The notes: a model not told the origin generated them from the sequence alone. Positions 48,006-58,641 are shown, numbered from the stretch's first letter. The stretch: DNA of 60,000 bases from Lineus longissimus (GCF_910592395.1 NC_088326.1:9493001-9553000); one strand, 5' to 3'. Program-made: numbers and translations.

Positions 48006-50206
48006 CCTTTTTTTCGTGCAGACTGTTTCATACCACCTCTCTTATGAACTGGTGTCTTCTTTTTATCTCTGCACCAGGTCTCTTCGGATAATTCTATAGT
48101 GATACTATCTGCTGTATCACTCTCTGGCTGCTTACTCCCTCGCCTTGCTTTTTGTCCTCTTTTCTTGGACCTCGATTTTTGATACACCCCCTTTGTCTTA
48201 TTCTTCTTCGGCGTCTTTCTGCCCTTCTTTCCCTTCTGAATGTGCGGAAAGTCCCTTTCTCTCAGCCTACCCCTCATTGTTTTCCTGAGTGCTTTTATAA
48301 AGAGAGCAGGCCTCAGCCCACGCTTTCTCCGTAGCACATCTATTTTGATGGTTTTAAACCATGCTTCAACGGGTGCATTGGTGTCACGCGTCTCCTTCTC
48401 TTCATCTTCGCCTTCTCGAGCTTCAATGGCATCTGGTAGATAACGTTCCAGATTTTCAAGTAGCATCCCACTAATCAAAGGGTAGATGGGCATATATTTG
48501 CGAAGAAAGAGATCCAAGTGCTCCTCCGACTTGTGCGTTTTTGCTCATCATCTTCATCTTCATTGAGTTCGATGCCATCGGCAATCTTCTGAAAGAACTC
48601 GGTGAATGGTGATGCTTCTCGAATTGTTCCACCATCGATGAAGGGATCATGATCGCCATCACCGATAGGCCCAGGGTTCGTCACCTCTTCGTCATCTTCT
48701 TGGTTCAGTGCTGGTGCCATGTCCGTAATTCTCTTTACGGCCTCACTCACAGACTTGCTCAGGCGTTGACTCTTGAGAATGAGGCAGCAGTCTTTAAATA
48801 CCACAGATGCTTCCTTCAGCCCAGTTGTATTAATTAGACAGGAAAACATCTGCATCAGCATTTTTCTCAGAGGTTCCCCTTCTTGGTTGTGTCTCTTAGG
48901 TTTATTGCTAAATTGTGCATCATATGTGCGGTGCACAGATGTACCACGGTCAATTCCCCCACCAAACTGTAGGTACGTTGGTGTACACTCATTGATATAT
49001 TGAGGTACGCTTTGACTGACATTCGGTTAAATGTTTGGAGACTGCTTTGAATGAGGGACCAGCTGCAGTCGGTTTCCAATTTCCTCGGATTTATGCGATG
49101 CTTTTGCTGAACTACACCTACTCTGAGAATGCAGCTGAGAAAATGGCATAGAGCTGGGACGGTATGGTCAGTTGTCAAAAAGTCAGCAACAGAGATTGGA
49201 GGCAAGTCCTCTTCATCCTTTATGACAAGTGAGTACAAGAGTGATCTGTGCTGCTCGGGTATCTTCTGCAAAATGCTTCCTGTTGCATCAAAATATAGAT
49301 CCAACTGGCCATTTTTGGACAAGTCACACATCAGGTCAACTTGCCTCCGGGAATACAAATGAACGTAGAATGGGTCCGCAGAAATGTTCTGAATATATCC
49401 CATACCTGGAACATCTTCATCTTCATCCAAATACACGCGTTTTAGCAACATCACCTCTTGAATGAAATCATGATGAAGGATTTCCTTCGCCACTATTTCT
49501 GACACCGCTTGCGCAGAACGACCTGTGATGGACAGCGCGTCAGATTGCCAGCCTCCAGTTCTTCTTGAGGAGCATCAGCTAAATTTTCATAGAATTGGTT
49601 TGCCACGCTAATCCGTTTTGCCTCATCCACCACTGTTCTTCGATTTCTTCCTGTCACTGGCCTTCTACTTGTTACAGTTTCGTTATGGCAAATTGCACCA
49701 CCAAAACTTCGACAGTCGACCATAACAGCTTCCTTTAGATCAGGTTCCTCGTCAATGGTAAAGAGGAAACGTGCTTGGCACAGTTCTCCGATGCACCTAG
49801 CTTTGCGCGAAAAATACAGATGAGGACTTCCTTGATTTTTTCTATGCACACGATTAAAGAAAAAAGACAGTACACATTCAGGGTGCTTCTGGTTAAATTT
49901 GTTGTATAAGAATTTTGTCCACTCTCCCGTGAGTTTTCGCTGTCCTCCGGCACTAAATGTTGGTTTTACCCTCTTCCATTCTTCGACAGTAAGAGTCATT
50001 TTGAATGACAAAGGATTATCATCATCCCTGCTACCCTCGGCATCCTCATTCCTGCCCGTCAATCGTTCATTATCATTATCCCCGCCACTATCGCCATCCT
50101 CATTCTGTTCTGTCAATCTTTCATCGTCACTCCCGCTTCGTTCTTCAATCTCCTTCCCTTCTGTCCAGCTTTCATCATCACTCCCGCCTTGGTCTTCAAT
50201 CTCCTT
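48005..50206 (-). mobile_element. Short transposon unit M1
   Basis: Contains exon A (50206-49493), ORF B (49505-48475) and a truncated ORF C (48517-48005) that ends in the Lys-rich linker, so it has no USP, Ulp1 or Myb part. ORF B has a private 1-bp deletion near 48873 (TTTCCCC to TTCCCC), splitting it into 49505-48867 and 48936-48475. Exon A matches unit L, whereas ORFs B and C match unit M2. That makes M1 the hybrid product of unequal exchange. Confidence 0.85.
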
Positions 50207-50550
50207 CTGGGAAATGGAGTCAGAAAGGGTTAAAGTGACTTGTAGCTGAATCGGGAGCAAGCATTCGAATCGGGAAATGGAGTTAAGAGGGTTAAAATGA
50301 GTTAAGACGAATAAGTAGCTGGTTTTTGAACCGGGAAATGGGCTAAGAAAGGGTTAACGTGACTTGCAAATGAATGGAATGGAGTCAGAAAGGGTTAAAG
50401 TGACTTCTAGCTGAATCGGGAGCCATCATTTGAATTGGGAAATGGACTTATAAATGGCTAAAATGAATTAAGACGAATAAGGAACTGGCATTTTGAACCG
50501 GGAAATGGAGTCAGAAAGGGTTAAAGTGACTTGTAGCTGTACCACGTTTT
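50207..50550. repeat. 126-bp minisatellite block between M1 and M2
   Basis: Copy of 47662-48005, offset by 2545 bp, with the same TGTACCAC fusion to a truncated ORF C. Confidence 0.85.
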
Positions 50551-52647
50551 CCTTTTTTTCGTGCAGACTGTTTCATACCACCTCTCTTATGAACTGGTGT
50601 CTTCTTTTTATCTCTGCACCAGGTCTCTTCGGATAATTCTATAGTGATACTATCTGCTGTATCACTCTCTGGCTGCTTACTCCCTCGCCTTGCTTTTTGT
50701 CCTCTTTTCTTGGACCTCGATTTTTGATACACCCCCTTTGTCTTATTCTTCTTCGGCGTCTTTCTGCCCTTCTTTCCCTTCTGAATGTGCGGAAAGTCCC
50801 TTTCTCTCAGCCTACCCCTCATTGTTTTCCTGAGTGCTTTTATAAAGAGAGCAGGCCTCAGCCCACGCTTTCTCCGTAGCACATCTATTTTGATGGTTTT
50901 AAACCATGCTTCAACGGGTGCATTGGTGTCACGCGTCTCCTTCTCTTCATCTTCGCCTTCTCGAGCTTCAATGGCATCTGGTAGATAACGTTCCAGATTT
51001 TCAAGTAGCATCCCACTAATCAAAGGGTAGATGGGCATATATTTGCGAAGAAAGAGATCCAAGTGCTCCTCCGACTTGTGCGTTTTTGCTCATCATCTTC
51101 ATCTTCATTGAGTTCGATGCCATCGGCAATCTTCTGAAAGAACTCGGTGAATGGTGATGCTTCTCGAATTGTTCCACCATCGATGAAGGGATCATGATCG
51201 CCATCACCGATAGGCCCAGGGTTCGTCACCTCTTCGTCATCTTCTTGGTTCAGTGCTGGTGCCATGTCCGTAATTCTCTTTACGGCCTCACTCACAGACT
51301 TGCTCAGGCGTTGACTCTTGAGAATGAGGCAGCAGTCTTTAAATACCACAGATGCTTCCTTCAGCCCAGTTGTATTAATTAGACAGGAAAACATCTGCAT
51401 CAGCATTTTTCTCAGAGGTTCCCCTTCTTGGTTGTGTCTCTTAGGTTTATTGCTAAATTGTGCATCATATGTGCGGTGCACAGATGTACCACGGTCAATT
51501 CCCCCACCAAACTGTAGGTACGTTGGTGTACACTCATTGATATATTGAGGTACGCTTTGACTGACATTCGGTTAAATGTTTGGAGACTGCTTTGAATGAG
51601 GGACCAGCTGCAGTCGGTTTCCAATTTCCTCGGATTTATGCGATGCTTTTGCTGAACTACACCTACTCTGAGAATGCAGCTGAGAAAATGGCATAGAGCT
51701 GGGACGGTATGGTCAGTTGTCAAAAAGTCAGCAACAGAGATTGGAGGCAAGTCCTCTTCATCCTTTATGACAAGTGAGTACAAGAGTGATCTGTGCTGCT
51801 CGGGTATCTTCTGCAAAATGCTTCCTGTTGCATCAAAATATAGATCCAACTGGCCATTTTTGGACAAGTCACACATCAGGTCAACTTGCCTCCGGGAATA
51901 CAAATGAACGTAGAATGGGTCCGCAGAAATGTTCTGAATATATCCCATACCTGGAACATCTTCATCTTCATCCAAATACACGCGTTTTAGCAACATCTCC
52001 TCTTGAATGAAATCATGATGAAGGATTTATTTCGCCACTATTTCTGACACCGCTTGCGCAGAACGACCTGTGATGGACAGCGCGTCAGATTGCCAGCCTC
52101 CAGTTCTTCTTGAGGAGCATCAGCTAAATTTTCATAGCATTGGTTTGCCACGCTGATCCGTTTTGCCTCATCCACCACTGTTCTTCGATTTCTTCCTGTC
52201 ACTGGCCTTCTACTTGTTACAGTTTCGTTATGGCAAATTGCACCACCAAAACTTCGACAGTCGACCATAACAGCTTCCTTTAGATCAGGCTCCTCGTCAA
52301 TGGTAAAGAGGAAACGTGCTTGGCACAGTTCTCCGATGCACCTAGCTTTGCGCGAAAAATACAGATGAGGACTTCCTTGATTTTGGTCTATGCACACGAT
52401 TAAAGAAAAAAGACAGTACACATTCAGGGTGCTTCTGGTTAAATTTGTCGTATAATAACTTTGTCCACTCTCCCATGAGTTTTCGCTGTCCTCCGGCACT
52501 AAATGTTGGTTTTACCCTCTTCCATTCTTCGACAGTAAGAGTCATTTTGAATGACAAAGGATTATCATTATCCCCGCCACTATCGCCATCCTCATTCTGT
52601 TCTGTCAATCTTTCATCATCACTCCCGCTTCGTTCTTCAATCTCCTT
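50550..52647 (-). mobile_element. Short transposon unit M2
   Basis: Same truncated layout as M1. It has additional damage: a TAA early in ORF B (52028-52030 region, AAGGAA changed to AAATAA), the same 1-bp deletion as M1 in ORF B (about 51418), and a frameshifted exon A (52647-52342 and 52499-52038). Its exon A variants (YYTTNL, CIDQNQGS) are shared with the right unit and not with L or M1. Confidence 0.85.
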
Positions 52648-52650
52648 CTA

Positions 52651-53630
52651 GGAAATGGAGTCAGAAAGGGTTAACGTGACTTGCAAATGAATGGAATGGA
52701 GTCAGAAAGGGTTAAAGTGACTTCTAGCTGAATCGGGAGCCAGCATTTGAATCGGGAAATAGAGTTATAAAGGGTTAAAATGAGTTAAGACGAATAAGGA
52801 ACTGGCATTTTGAACCGGGAAATGGGCTCAGAAAGTGTTAAAATGACTTGTAGATGAATTGGGAGCCAGCATTTGAATTGGGAAATGGACTTATAAATGG
52901 CTAAAATGAATTAAGACGAATAAGGAACTGGCATTTTGAACCGGGAAATGGGCTTAGAAAGTGTTAAAGTGACTTGTAGCTGAATTGGGAGCCAGTATTT
53001 GAATCGGGAAATGGACTTATAAATGGCTAAAATGAATTAAGACGAATAAGGAACTGGCATTTTGAACCGGGAAATGGAGTCAGAAAGGATTAAAGTGACT
53101 TGTAGCTGAGTCGGGAGCCAGCATTTGAATCGGGAAATAGAGTTATAAAGGGTTAAAAGGAGTTAAGACGAATAAGGAAGTGGCATTTTGAACTGGGAAA
53201 TGGAGTCAGAAAGGGTTAAAGTGACTTGTAGATGAATCGGGAGCCAGCATTTGAATCGGGAAGTGGAGTTATAGAGGGTTAAAATGCGTTAAGACGAAAA
53301 AGGAGTTGGCATTTTGAACCGTGAAATAGCGTCAGAAAGGGTTAAAGTGACTGTAAATGAATCGGGAAATGGAGTTATAAAGGGTTAAAATGAGTTTAGA
53401 CGAATAAGGAACTGGTCCGGGAAATGGGTCAGAAAGGGTTAAAGTCACTGATAGTTGAATCGGGAGCTTGGTAGGAAAGGGTTAAAACCACCAAGTTGAG
53501 TTATCGGATTGTGGAGGGTTAATATTTGAAAGAAATTTGAATTGGGAACTGGGAAATGCTTAGCTCATTTCCTATTCAAAATGGGCACGAATAAGGAACT
53601 GGGAACTGGGAGCCAACTTCACAGATCCAG
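52651..53630. repeat. 126-bp dimeric minisatellite (array 1)
   Basis: The period is exactly 126 bp over several copies: TGAACCGGGA-type phrases start at 52811, 52937, 53063, 53189 and 53315. Each unit is two 63-bp halves: CGGGAAATGGAGTCAGAAAG..., ending GCATTTGAAT, and CGGGAAATAGAGTTATAAAG..., ending GCATTTTGAAC. It degenerates to GGGAACTGGGAA-type sequence near the Myb exon at 53520-53630. Unit copies are in direct, not inverted, orientation. Confidence 0.93.
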
Positions 53631-53638
53631 ATGGTGAG

Positions 53639-54214
53639 TTATTGCTTGGCTTTAGACTTTTTAAAAAGAGTGTTACTGAGCTTATCCCTTGTTTTGATAA
53701 GATTTTGCACCTTGCACTTAATCATATGATAGCTTCGGCTCTCAAGAAATGGAAACAACTTAACGGCCTCAGTCACCTCATGATTCTTTGGACAAGTTCC
53801 ATTCATTATGTTCTGATGAAAACCTTGCCGTAGCGCATTAATTTCATCTGCTGTCCATCGTGTTTTTACACAGGGCTTTCTTCCCGACGTTGCATTTCCG
53901 CTGCGGCTTGAATTCTTATTTTTCTCCGATGCCAACATACTTTCATTGCCAGAATCGTCATCTGACTCCGATGGGGATGAATACGAGTAATCCTCGTCTA
54001 GGAATGAATCATCATGGTTACTCTCAGCTTCCAAATCTACAAGCTTTTTGACCTTTTGTTTTGGACGTTTTGGGGCTTGACTGTCCACTGGTTGATCAGA
54101 ACGCCGTTTTTGGCCAGCTCCTGTTTTCCTGTTAGCAGTAGGTGAGTTTCTTTGTACGTCATCAGAAGTCTTCTTTTGTCTCAAAGGACTCGTTTTCTTT
54201 TTCTGACCCACATT
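53639..54214 (-). CDS. Myb/SANT-like terminal exon of the transposon
   Basis: Opens at a splice acceptor (TTTCGCTTGCAG) and ends with TAA at 53639. Residues up to 115 are Lys/Arg- and Asp/Ser-rich, including a nuclear-localisation-like KRPKQKVKK. Residues 119-175 have the W..(D/E)E...L...F / P....E...P.L..R....IK..V.N spacing of Myb/SANT-like DNA-binding modules often found at the ends of transposon proteins. It has an intact frame. It sits 3' of the USP/Ulp1 part in the right unit and is the only part of the unit with no visible lesion. The upstream exon that feeds it is not certain; an in-frame, partly charged segment (about 54385-54525) with a GTAGGT donor-like site is a candidate. Confidence 0.6.
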   Translation of the reverse strand, partial: NVGQKKKTSPLRQKKTSDDVQRNSPTANRKTGAGQKRRSDQPVDSQAPKRPKQKVKKLVDLEAESNHDDSFLDEDYSYSSPSESDDDSGNESMLASEKNKNSSRSGNATSGRKPCVKTRWTADEINALRQGFHQNIMNGTCPKNHEVTEAVKLFPFLESRSYHMIKCKVQNLIKTRDKLSNTLFKKSKAKQ

Positions 54215-54384
54215 CTGCAAGCGAAATTATAGTGAATAACAGCAAACATTTCATATATACACTGAAAACGACATAATAACTATTAACTGATAACTACATA
54301 CGTAATGACGTTTCGTGCATCATTGTACATGTATGTTACGTTGCAGAGACCAAACACTCTTTCAACCTACTTGTCATTCTTTAT

Positions 54385-54525
54385 CTTGAGCAGTTGCATT
54401 ATTGACTTCTTCTTGTTCTTTCTCCTTCTTGAGCAGTAGCACTGCACTGCACTGCACATCTTTGACGGCCTTGTTTTGAAGGAAGCTCCACAAATCAATA
54501 GCCAGTTGTCTGACAATTCATATCA
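54385..54525 (-). other. Possible small coding exon between Ulp1 part and Myb exon
   Basis: Too short for standard gene calling. A minus-strand frame after TTGCTTACAAAAG reads QLAIDLWSFLQNKAV..., then a Lys/Glu-rich tail (KKEKEQEEVNN), and ends TGA, 3 bp before a GTAGGT donor-like site. Unit L retains only its first part, up to 41472. I cannot tell whether it is coding. Confidence 0.25.
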
Positions 54526-54560
54526 ACTTTTGTAAGCAAGATGGGTAGGAAAGGGATAGT

Positions 54561-54851
54561 TTACTTTTTTGGGGGGCCAGAGCAGACATTATTATCAAGA
54601 TTGTTCTCAAGAGCGCTAAATGTATATGCCGTGGGTGCTTCTAAAACTTGCTGGGTATTGCTGTCAGGGCCCATTGATAGAGCATCATTTTCGGCGATGT
54701 CGTGTGTGTATTGATATTGATTAGTCACCTTCTGAATACACCACCAAGTTATGATATCCACGGCCAGTGCAAGTGCAAGTGAAAGTGTTAGGCCGTGTTC
54801 TTTTGTAGTGGCATCAGATGCCATGAGTACTATCCTTTCTACCAGCGTCAA
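54561..54851 (-). pseudogene. Segment E, unassigned 96-codon frame (unit R)
   Basis: The same product as 41577-41867, with no amino-acid difference. Conservation between the units is equally high in the surrounding non-coding bases, so it is not evidence of selection. It lies where the C-terminal half of the Ulp1 domain would be expected, but no HW or DCG motif is present in this frame. Confidence 0.35.
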
Positions 54852-54904
54852 ACGACGTTATTTGCCAAGGTTCTTCTGAAAAGGCATTATTGCACTTAGT
54901 GCTT

Positions 54905-56023
54905 CTAAACCTGACATGCTGTCACTGTCCGTGCTCTTAGAAAAACTCTTTTTTTGCGTTTTCTTACATTTGCGTTTACTGGAAAGAATATCAACTCGTA
55001 ATTCATCAGATTCTCGTTTTTTGCCCATTTTATCAAATCCTTTGGGGTCTTGTCCTCTTTACTCAACTGCACGAACCATTGACTTTGGAAAGCAAACACC
55101 CTTGGGAATCCTTCCATCTTGCTTCTGTTACATATCAGACTGAGATATGCATCTATTACTTTGTCATTGAGCCAACCGATTCCCAGTATCCTTTGCATAT
55201 CTCTGTTGGTCAGGCTATGTGTACCGAATTCTACGATGGTCTTTTCCACTTTGTTTCTGATGCTTCTAAGCACAGAAACAAGGGCTTGTCGTTGAATATC
55301 TTCTTCAGTGGCGGGGCTTGTGGTGCTACTGCAACCTTTCGTTTCTGTCTGCTGTTTAACCTCCACATTAGCCTTCAGCTCGCTGTTGGGACTCGCTTGC
55401 GCCTTTTGCTTTTCATATATGATGACGTAGCTTTGATTAGATATTTCCTTGTCTTTCGGAATAACATCAATGCTATCATCATCGCAGCGTACCCACGTTC
55501 CGTCTTCTTCCTTTACATGAGTGACGTAGTGGCCGACGTGGGCACTCGCGCCACGATGGACAATTATGGACCGCAGCCAAAAGGATGATATTCCCTGCAG
55601 GTGTTTCATAGTCAACATATCTGCAGGTTCAACACGGGATTTCAACTTGCCACCCGCTTCACCTTGATTTCGTGAAATCACAAAAACAAGAACACTTGGT
55701 GGGCGACGTATTGCAGTTTCCCTGTGCATAATACCTCCATTACAGGGGCACTTACAATCGGGCAATGGCTCTTCTCTGATGTAATTATCTGTTACATCCT
55801 GTAGATATGTCACTCTGGCCTTGGACACGTTGACAATCAGCTCTGTGGATTCAGTATTCACTGGCTCTCCTACTCTGCCGCATTCGTGACATCGGATTGT
55901 TTGACTTGTGGGAAAGTTGTTTATTTGCAATGCATGCATCATAGAACCAAGGCATCTCTGGAAGAATTCTTGTGCATCATTTTGTCGACCAAGAACTATA
56001 AAATTGGTACTACGTTTTGTCAC
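54905..56023 (-). CDS. USP (C-terminal two-thirds) fused to Ulp1 start (unit R)
   Basis: 372 codons, uninterrupted. USP part: QNDAQEFF (about residues 14-21), Zn-ribbon C45xxC48 with C90KCPC94, PPSVLVFVISRNQ (108-120), VGH165YVTHV with catalytic His, W177VRCDDDSIDVI with the likely third-triad acid, and SYVIIYE (198-204). A 60-residue polar linker leads to the Ulp1/C48 start: LTNRDMQ (271), GWLNDKVIDAYLSLI (283-297), YELIFFPVN (342-350). It then runs out to a basic tail; a donor-like GCAAAT|GTAAGA lies exactly there. The Cys box of this USP is in the preceding frame (56048-56947), separated only by an in-frame TAA. The expected role is removal of ubiquitin and perhaps SUMO from proteins; in a transposon this may stabilise the transposase or counter host silencing (inference). 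Confidence 0.82.
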   Translation of the reverse strand: MTKRSTNFIVLGRQNDAQEFFQRCLGSMMHALQINNFPTSQTIRCHECGRVGEPVNTESTELIVNVSKARVTYLQDVTDNYIREEPLPDCKCPCNGGIMHRETAIRRPPSVLVFVISRNQGEAGGKLKSRVEPADMLTMKHLQGISSFWLRSIIVHRGASAHVGHYVTHVKEEDGTWVRCDDDSIDVIPKDKEISNQSYVIIYEKQKAQASPNSELKANVEVKQQTETKGCSSTTSPATEEDIQRQALVSVLRSIRNKVEKTIVEFGTHSLTNRDMQRILGIGWLNDKVIDAYLSLICNRSKMEGFPRVFAFQSQWFVQLSKEDKTPKDLIKWAKNENLMNYELIFFPVNANVRKRKKRVFLRARTVTACQV

Positions 56024-56047
56024 TTTTCTATGGGTTCTTTCGATTAC

Positions 56048-56947
56048 TTACCAGGGTATTGTGTCACCATGGTGATCACCGTATTTTACAAGGAGTGAAA
56101 GCACAGCTTTCCCCTGATCTTCTTCATCTGTAAACATCTCTTTTGGTGCTCTCCTTAGTCCTTTTCCGGCTGCAGTCGACATGATAGCTTGAACTGAAGC
56201 GTTTAACCAACAGTTGTTCCTCCGGTTACCCATTTTTCTAAAACCGCGGTCAACCTTCAATGCCTTAGGCCCATATTGCTCTTGAACCTGATGGTTTTGC
56301 GGTATTATAACTGATGCTTTGGCATGGCCAGCCACTACCCTTAGTGTTCTAGCTGGCTTCTTCTTATCTCCATTAGTCCGTTTGACCTGATCTTTGTCTG
56401 CACACTGCTTCTTCTCTTTACCTGTACCACTTTTTCCTTTTTTTCGTGCAGACTGTTTCATACCACCTCTCTTATGAACTGGTGTCTTCTTTTTATCTCT
56501 GCACCAGGTCTCTTCGGATAATTCTATAGTGATACTATCTGCAGTATCACTCTCTGGCTGCTTACTCCCTCGCCTTGCTTTTTGTCCTCTTTTCTTGGAC
56601 CTCGATTTTTGATACACCCCCTTTGTCTTATTCTTCTTCGGCGTCTTTCTGCCCTTCTTTCCCTTCTGAATGTGCGGAAAGTCCCTTTCTCTCAGCCTAC
56701 CCCTCATTGTTTTCCTGAGTGCTTTTATAAAGAGAGCAGGCCTCAGCCCATGCTTTCTCCGTAGCACATCTATTTTGATGGTTTTAAACCATGCTTCAAC
56801 GGGTGCATTGGTGTCACGCGTCTCCTTCTCTTCATCTTCGCCTTCTCGAGCTTCAATGGCATCTGGTAGATATCGTTCCAGATTTTCAAGTAGCATCCCA
56901 CTAATCAAAGGGTAGATGGGCATATATTTGCGAAGAAAGAGATCCAA
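56048..56947 (-). CDS. Transposase end, Lys-rich linker and USP Cys box (unit R)
   Basis: 299 codons, open. Same organisation as 45072-45971: NAPVEAWFKTIK near residue 51 (probable third catalytic acid), a basic linker of about 150 residues (KGKKGRKTPKKNK.., KKTPVHKRGGMKQ), and GNRRNNCWLNASVQAIM with the catalytic Cys near residue 246. It ends IPW-TAA. Frame -1 relative to the preceding transposase frame. The junction contains GAGCAAAAACG, an A-run where an indel could have arisen. Confidence 0.72.
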   Translation of the reverse strand: MDLFLRKYMPIYPLISGMLLENLERYLPDAIEAREGEDEEKETRDTNAPVEAWFKTIKIDVLRRKHGLRPALFIKALRKTMRGRLRERDFPHIQKGKKGRKTPKKNKTKGVYQKSRSKKRGQKARRGSKQPESDTADSITIELSEETWCRDKKKTPVHKRGGMKQSARKKGKSGTGKEKKQCADKDQVKRTNGDKKKPARTLRVVAGHAKASVIIPQNHQVQEQYGPKALKVDRGFRKMGNRRNNCWLNASVQAIMSTAAGKGLRRAPKEMFTDEEDQGKAVLSLLVKYGDHHGDTIPW

Positions 56948-57936
56948 GTGCTCCTCCGACTTGTGCGTTTTTGCTCATCATCTTCATCTTCATTGAGTTC
57001 GATGCCATCGGCAATCTTCTGAAAGAACTCGGTGAATGGTGATGCTTCTCGAATTGTTCCACCATCGATGAATGGATCATGATCGCCATCACCGATAGGC
57101 CCAGGGTTCGTCACCTCTTCGTCATCTTCTTGGTTCAGTGCTGGTGCCATGTCCGTAATTCTCTTTACGGCCTCACTCACAGACTTGCTCAGGCGTTGAC
57201 TCTTGAGAATGAGGCAGCAGTCTTTAAATACCACAGATGCTTCCTTAAAATCAGTTGTATTAATTAGACAGGAAAACATCTGCATCAGCATTTTTCTCAG
57301 TGGTTTCCTCTTCTTGGTTGTGTCTCTTAGGTTTATTGCTAAATTGTGCATCATATGTGCGGTGCACAGATGTACCACCGTCAATTCCCCCACCAAACTG
57401 TATGTACGTTGGTGTACACTCATTGATATATTGAGGTACGCTTTGACTGACATTCGGTTAAATGTTTGGAGACTGCTTTGAATGAGGGACCAGCTCTAGT
57501 CGGTTTCCACTTTCCTCGGATTTATGCGATGCTTTTGCTGAACTACACCTACTCTGAGAATGCAGCTGAGAAAATGGCATAGAGCTGGGACGGTATGGTC
57601 AGTTGTCAAAAAGTCAGCAACAGAGATTGGAGGCAAGTCCTCTTCATCCTTTATGACAAGTGAGTACAAGAGTGATCTGTGCTGCTCGGGTATCTTCTGC
57701 AAAATGCTTCCTGTTGCATCAAAATATAGATCCAACTGGCCATTTTTGGACAAGTCACACATCAGGTCAACTTGCCTCCGGGAATACAAATGAACGTAGA
57801 ATGGGTCCGCAGAAATGTTCTGAATATATCCCACAACTGGAACATCTTCATCTTCATCCAAATACACGCGTTTTAGCAACATCACCTCTTGAATGAAATC
57901 ATGATGAAGGATTTCCTTCGCCACTATTTCTGACAC
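56905..57936 (-). pseudogene. DDE transposase core, nonsense-mutated (unit R)
   Basis: Same D-D-CxxH core as in unit L, but the Trp codon after the second catalytic Asp is TAG, splitting it into 57936-57496 and 57453-56905. All the signature motifs are otherwise present (FDATGS, CTAHMMHNL). Confidence 0.78.
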
Positions 57937-58638
57937 CGCTTGCGCAGAACGACCTGTGATGGACAGCGCGTCAGATTGCCAGCCTCCAGTTCTTCTTGAG
58001 GAGCATCAGCTAAATTTTCATAGAATTGGTTTGCCACGCTAATCCGTTTTGCCTCATCCACCACTGTTTTTCGATTTCTTCCTGTCACTGGCCTTCTACT
58101 TGTTACAGTTTCGTTATGGCAAATTGCACCACCAAAACTTCGACAGTCGACCATAACAGCTTCCTTTAGATCAGGCTCCTCGTCAATGGTAAAGAGGAAA
58201 CGTGCTTGGCACAGTTCTCCGATGCACCTAGCTTTGCGCGAAAAATACAGATGAGGACTTCCTTGATTTTGGTCTATGCACACGATTAAAGAAAAAAGAC
58301 AGTACACATTCAGGGTGCTTCTGGTTAAATTTGTCGTATAATAACTTTGTCCACTCTCTATGAGTTTTCGCTGTCCTCCGGCACTAAATGTTGGTTTTAC
58401 CCTCTTCCATTCTTCGACAGTAAGAGTCATTTTGAATGACAAAGGATTATAATCATCCCTGCTACCCATCGGCATCCTCATTCCTGCCCGTCAATCGTTC
58501 ATTATCATTATCCCCGCCACTATCGCCATCCTCATTCTGTTCTGTCAATCTTTCATCATCACTCCCGCTTCGTTCTTCAATCTCCTTCTGTTCTGTCAAT
58601 CTTTCATCATCACTCCCGCCTTGGTCTTCAATCTCCTT
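57924..58638 (-). pseudogene. Acidic exon A (unit R), frameshifted
   Basis: Opens at the TTTCCCAG acceptor (AG at 58639-58640). A 1-bp insertion near 58466 and a small deletion near 58358 relative to unit L disturb the frame. It contains an extra acidic repeat near its start compared with M2. Confidence 0.65.
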
Positions 58639-58641
58639 CTG

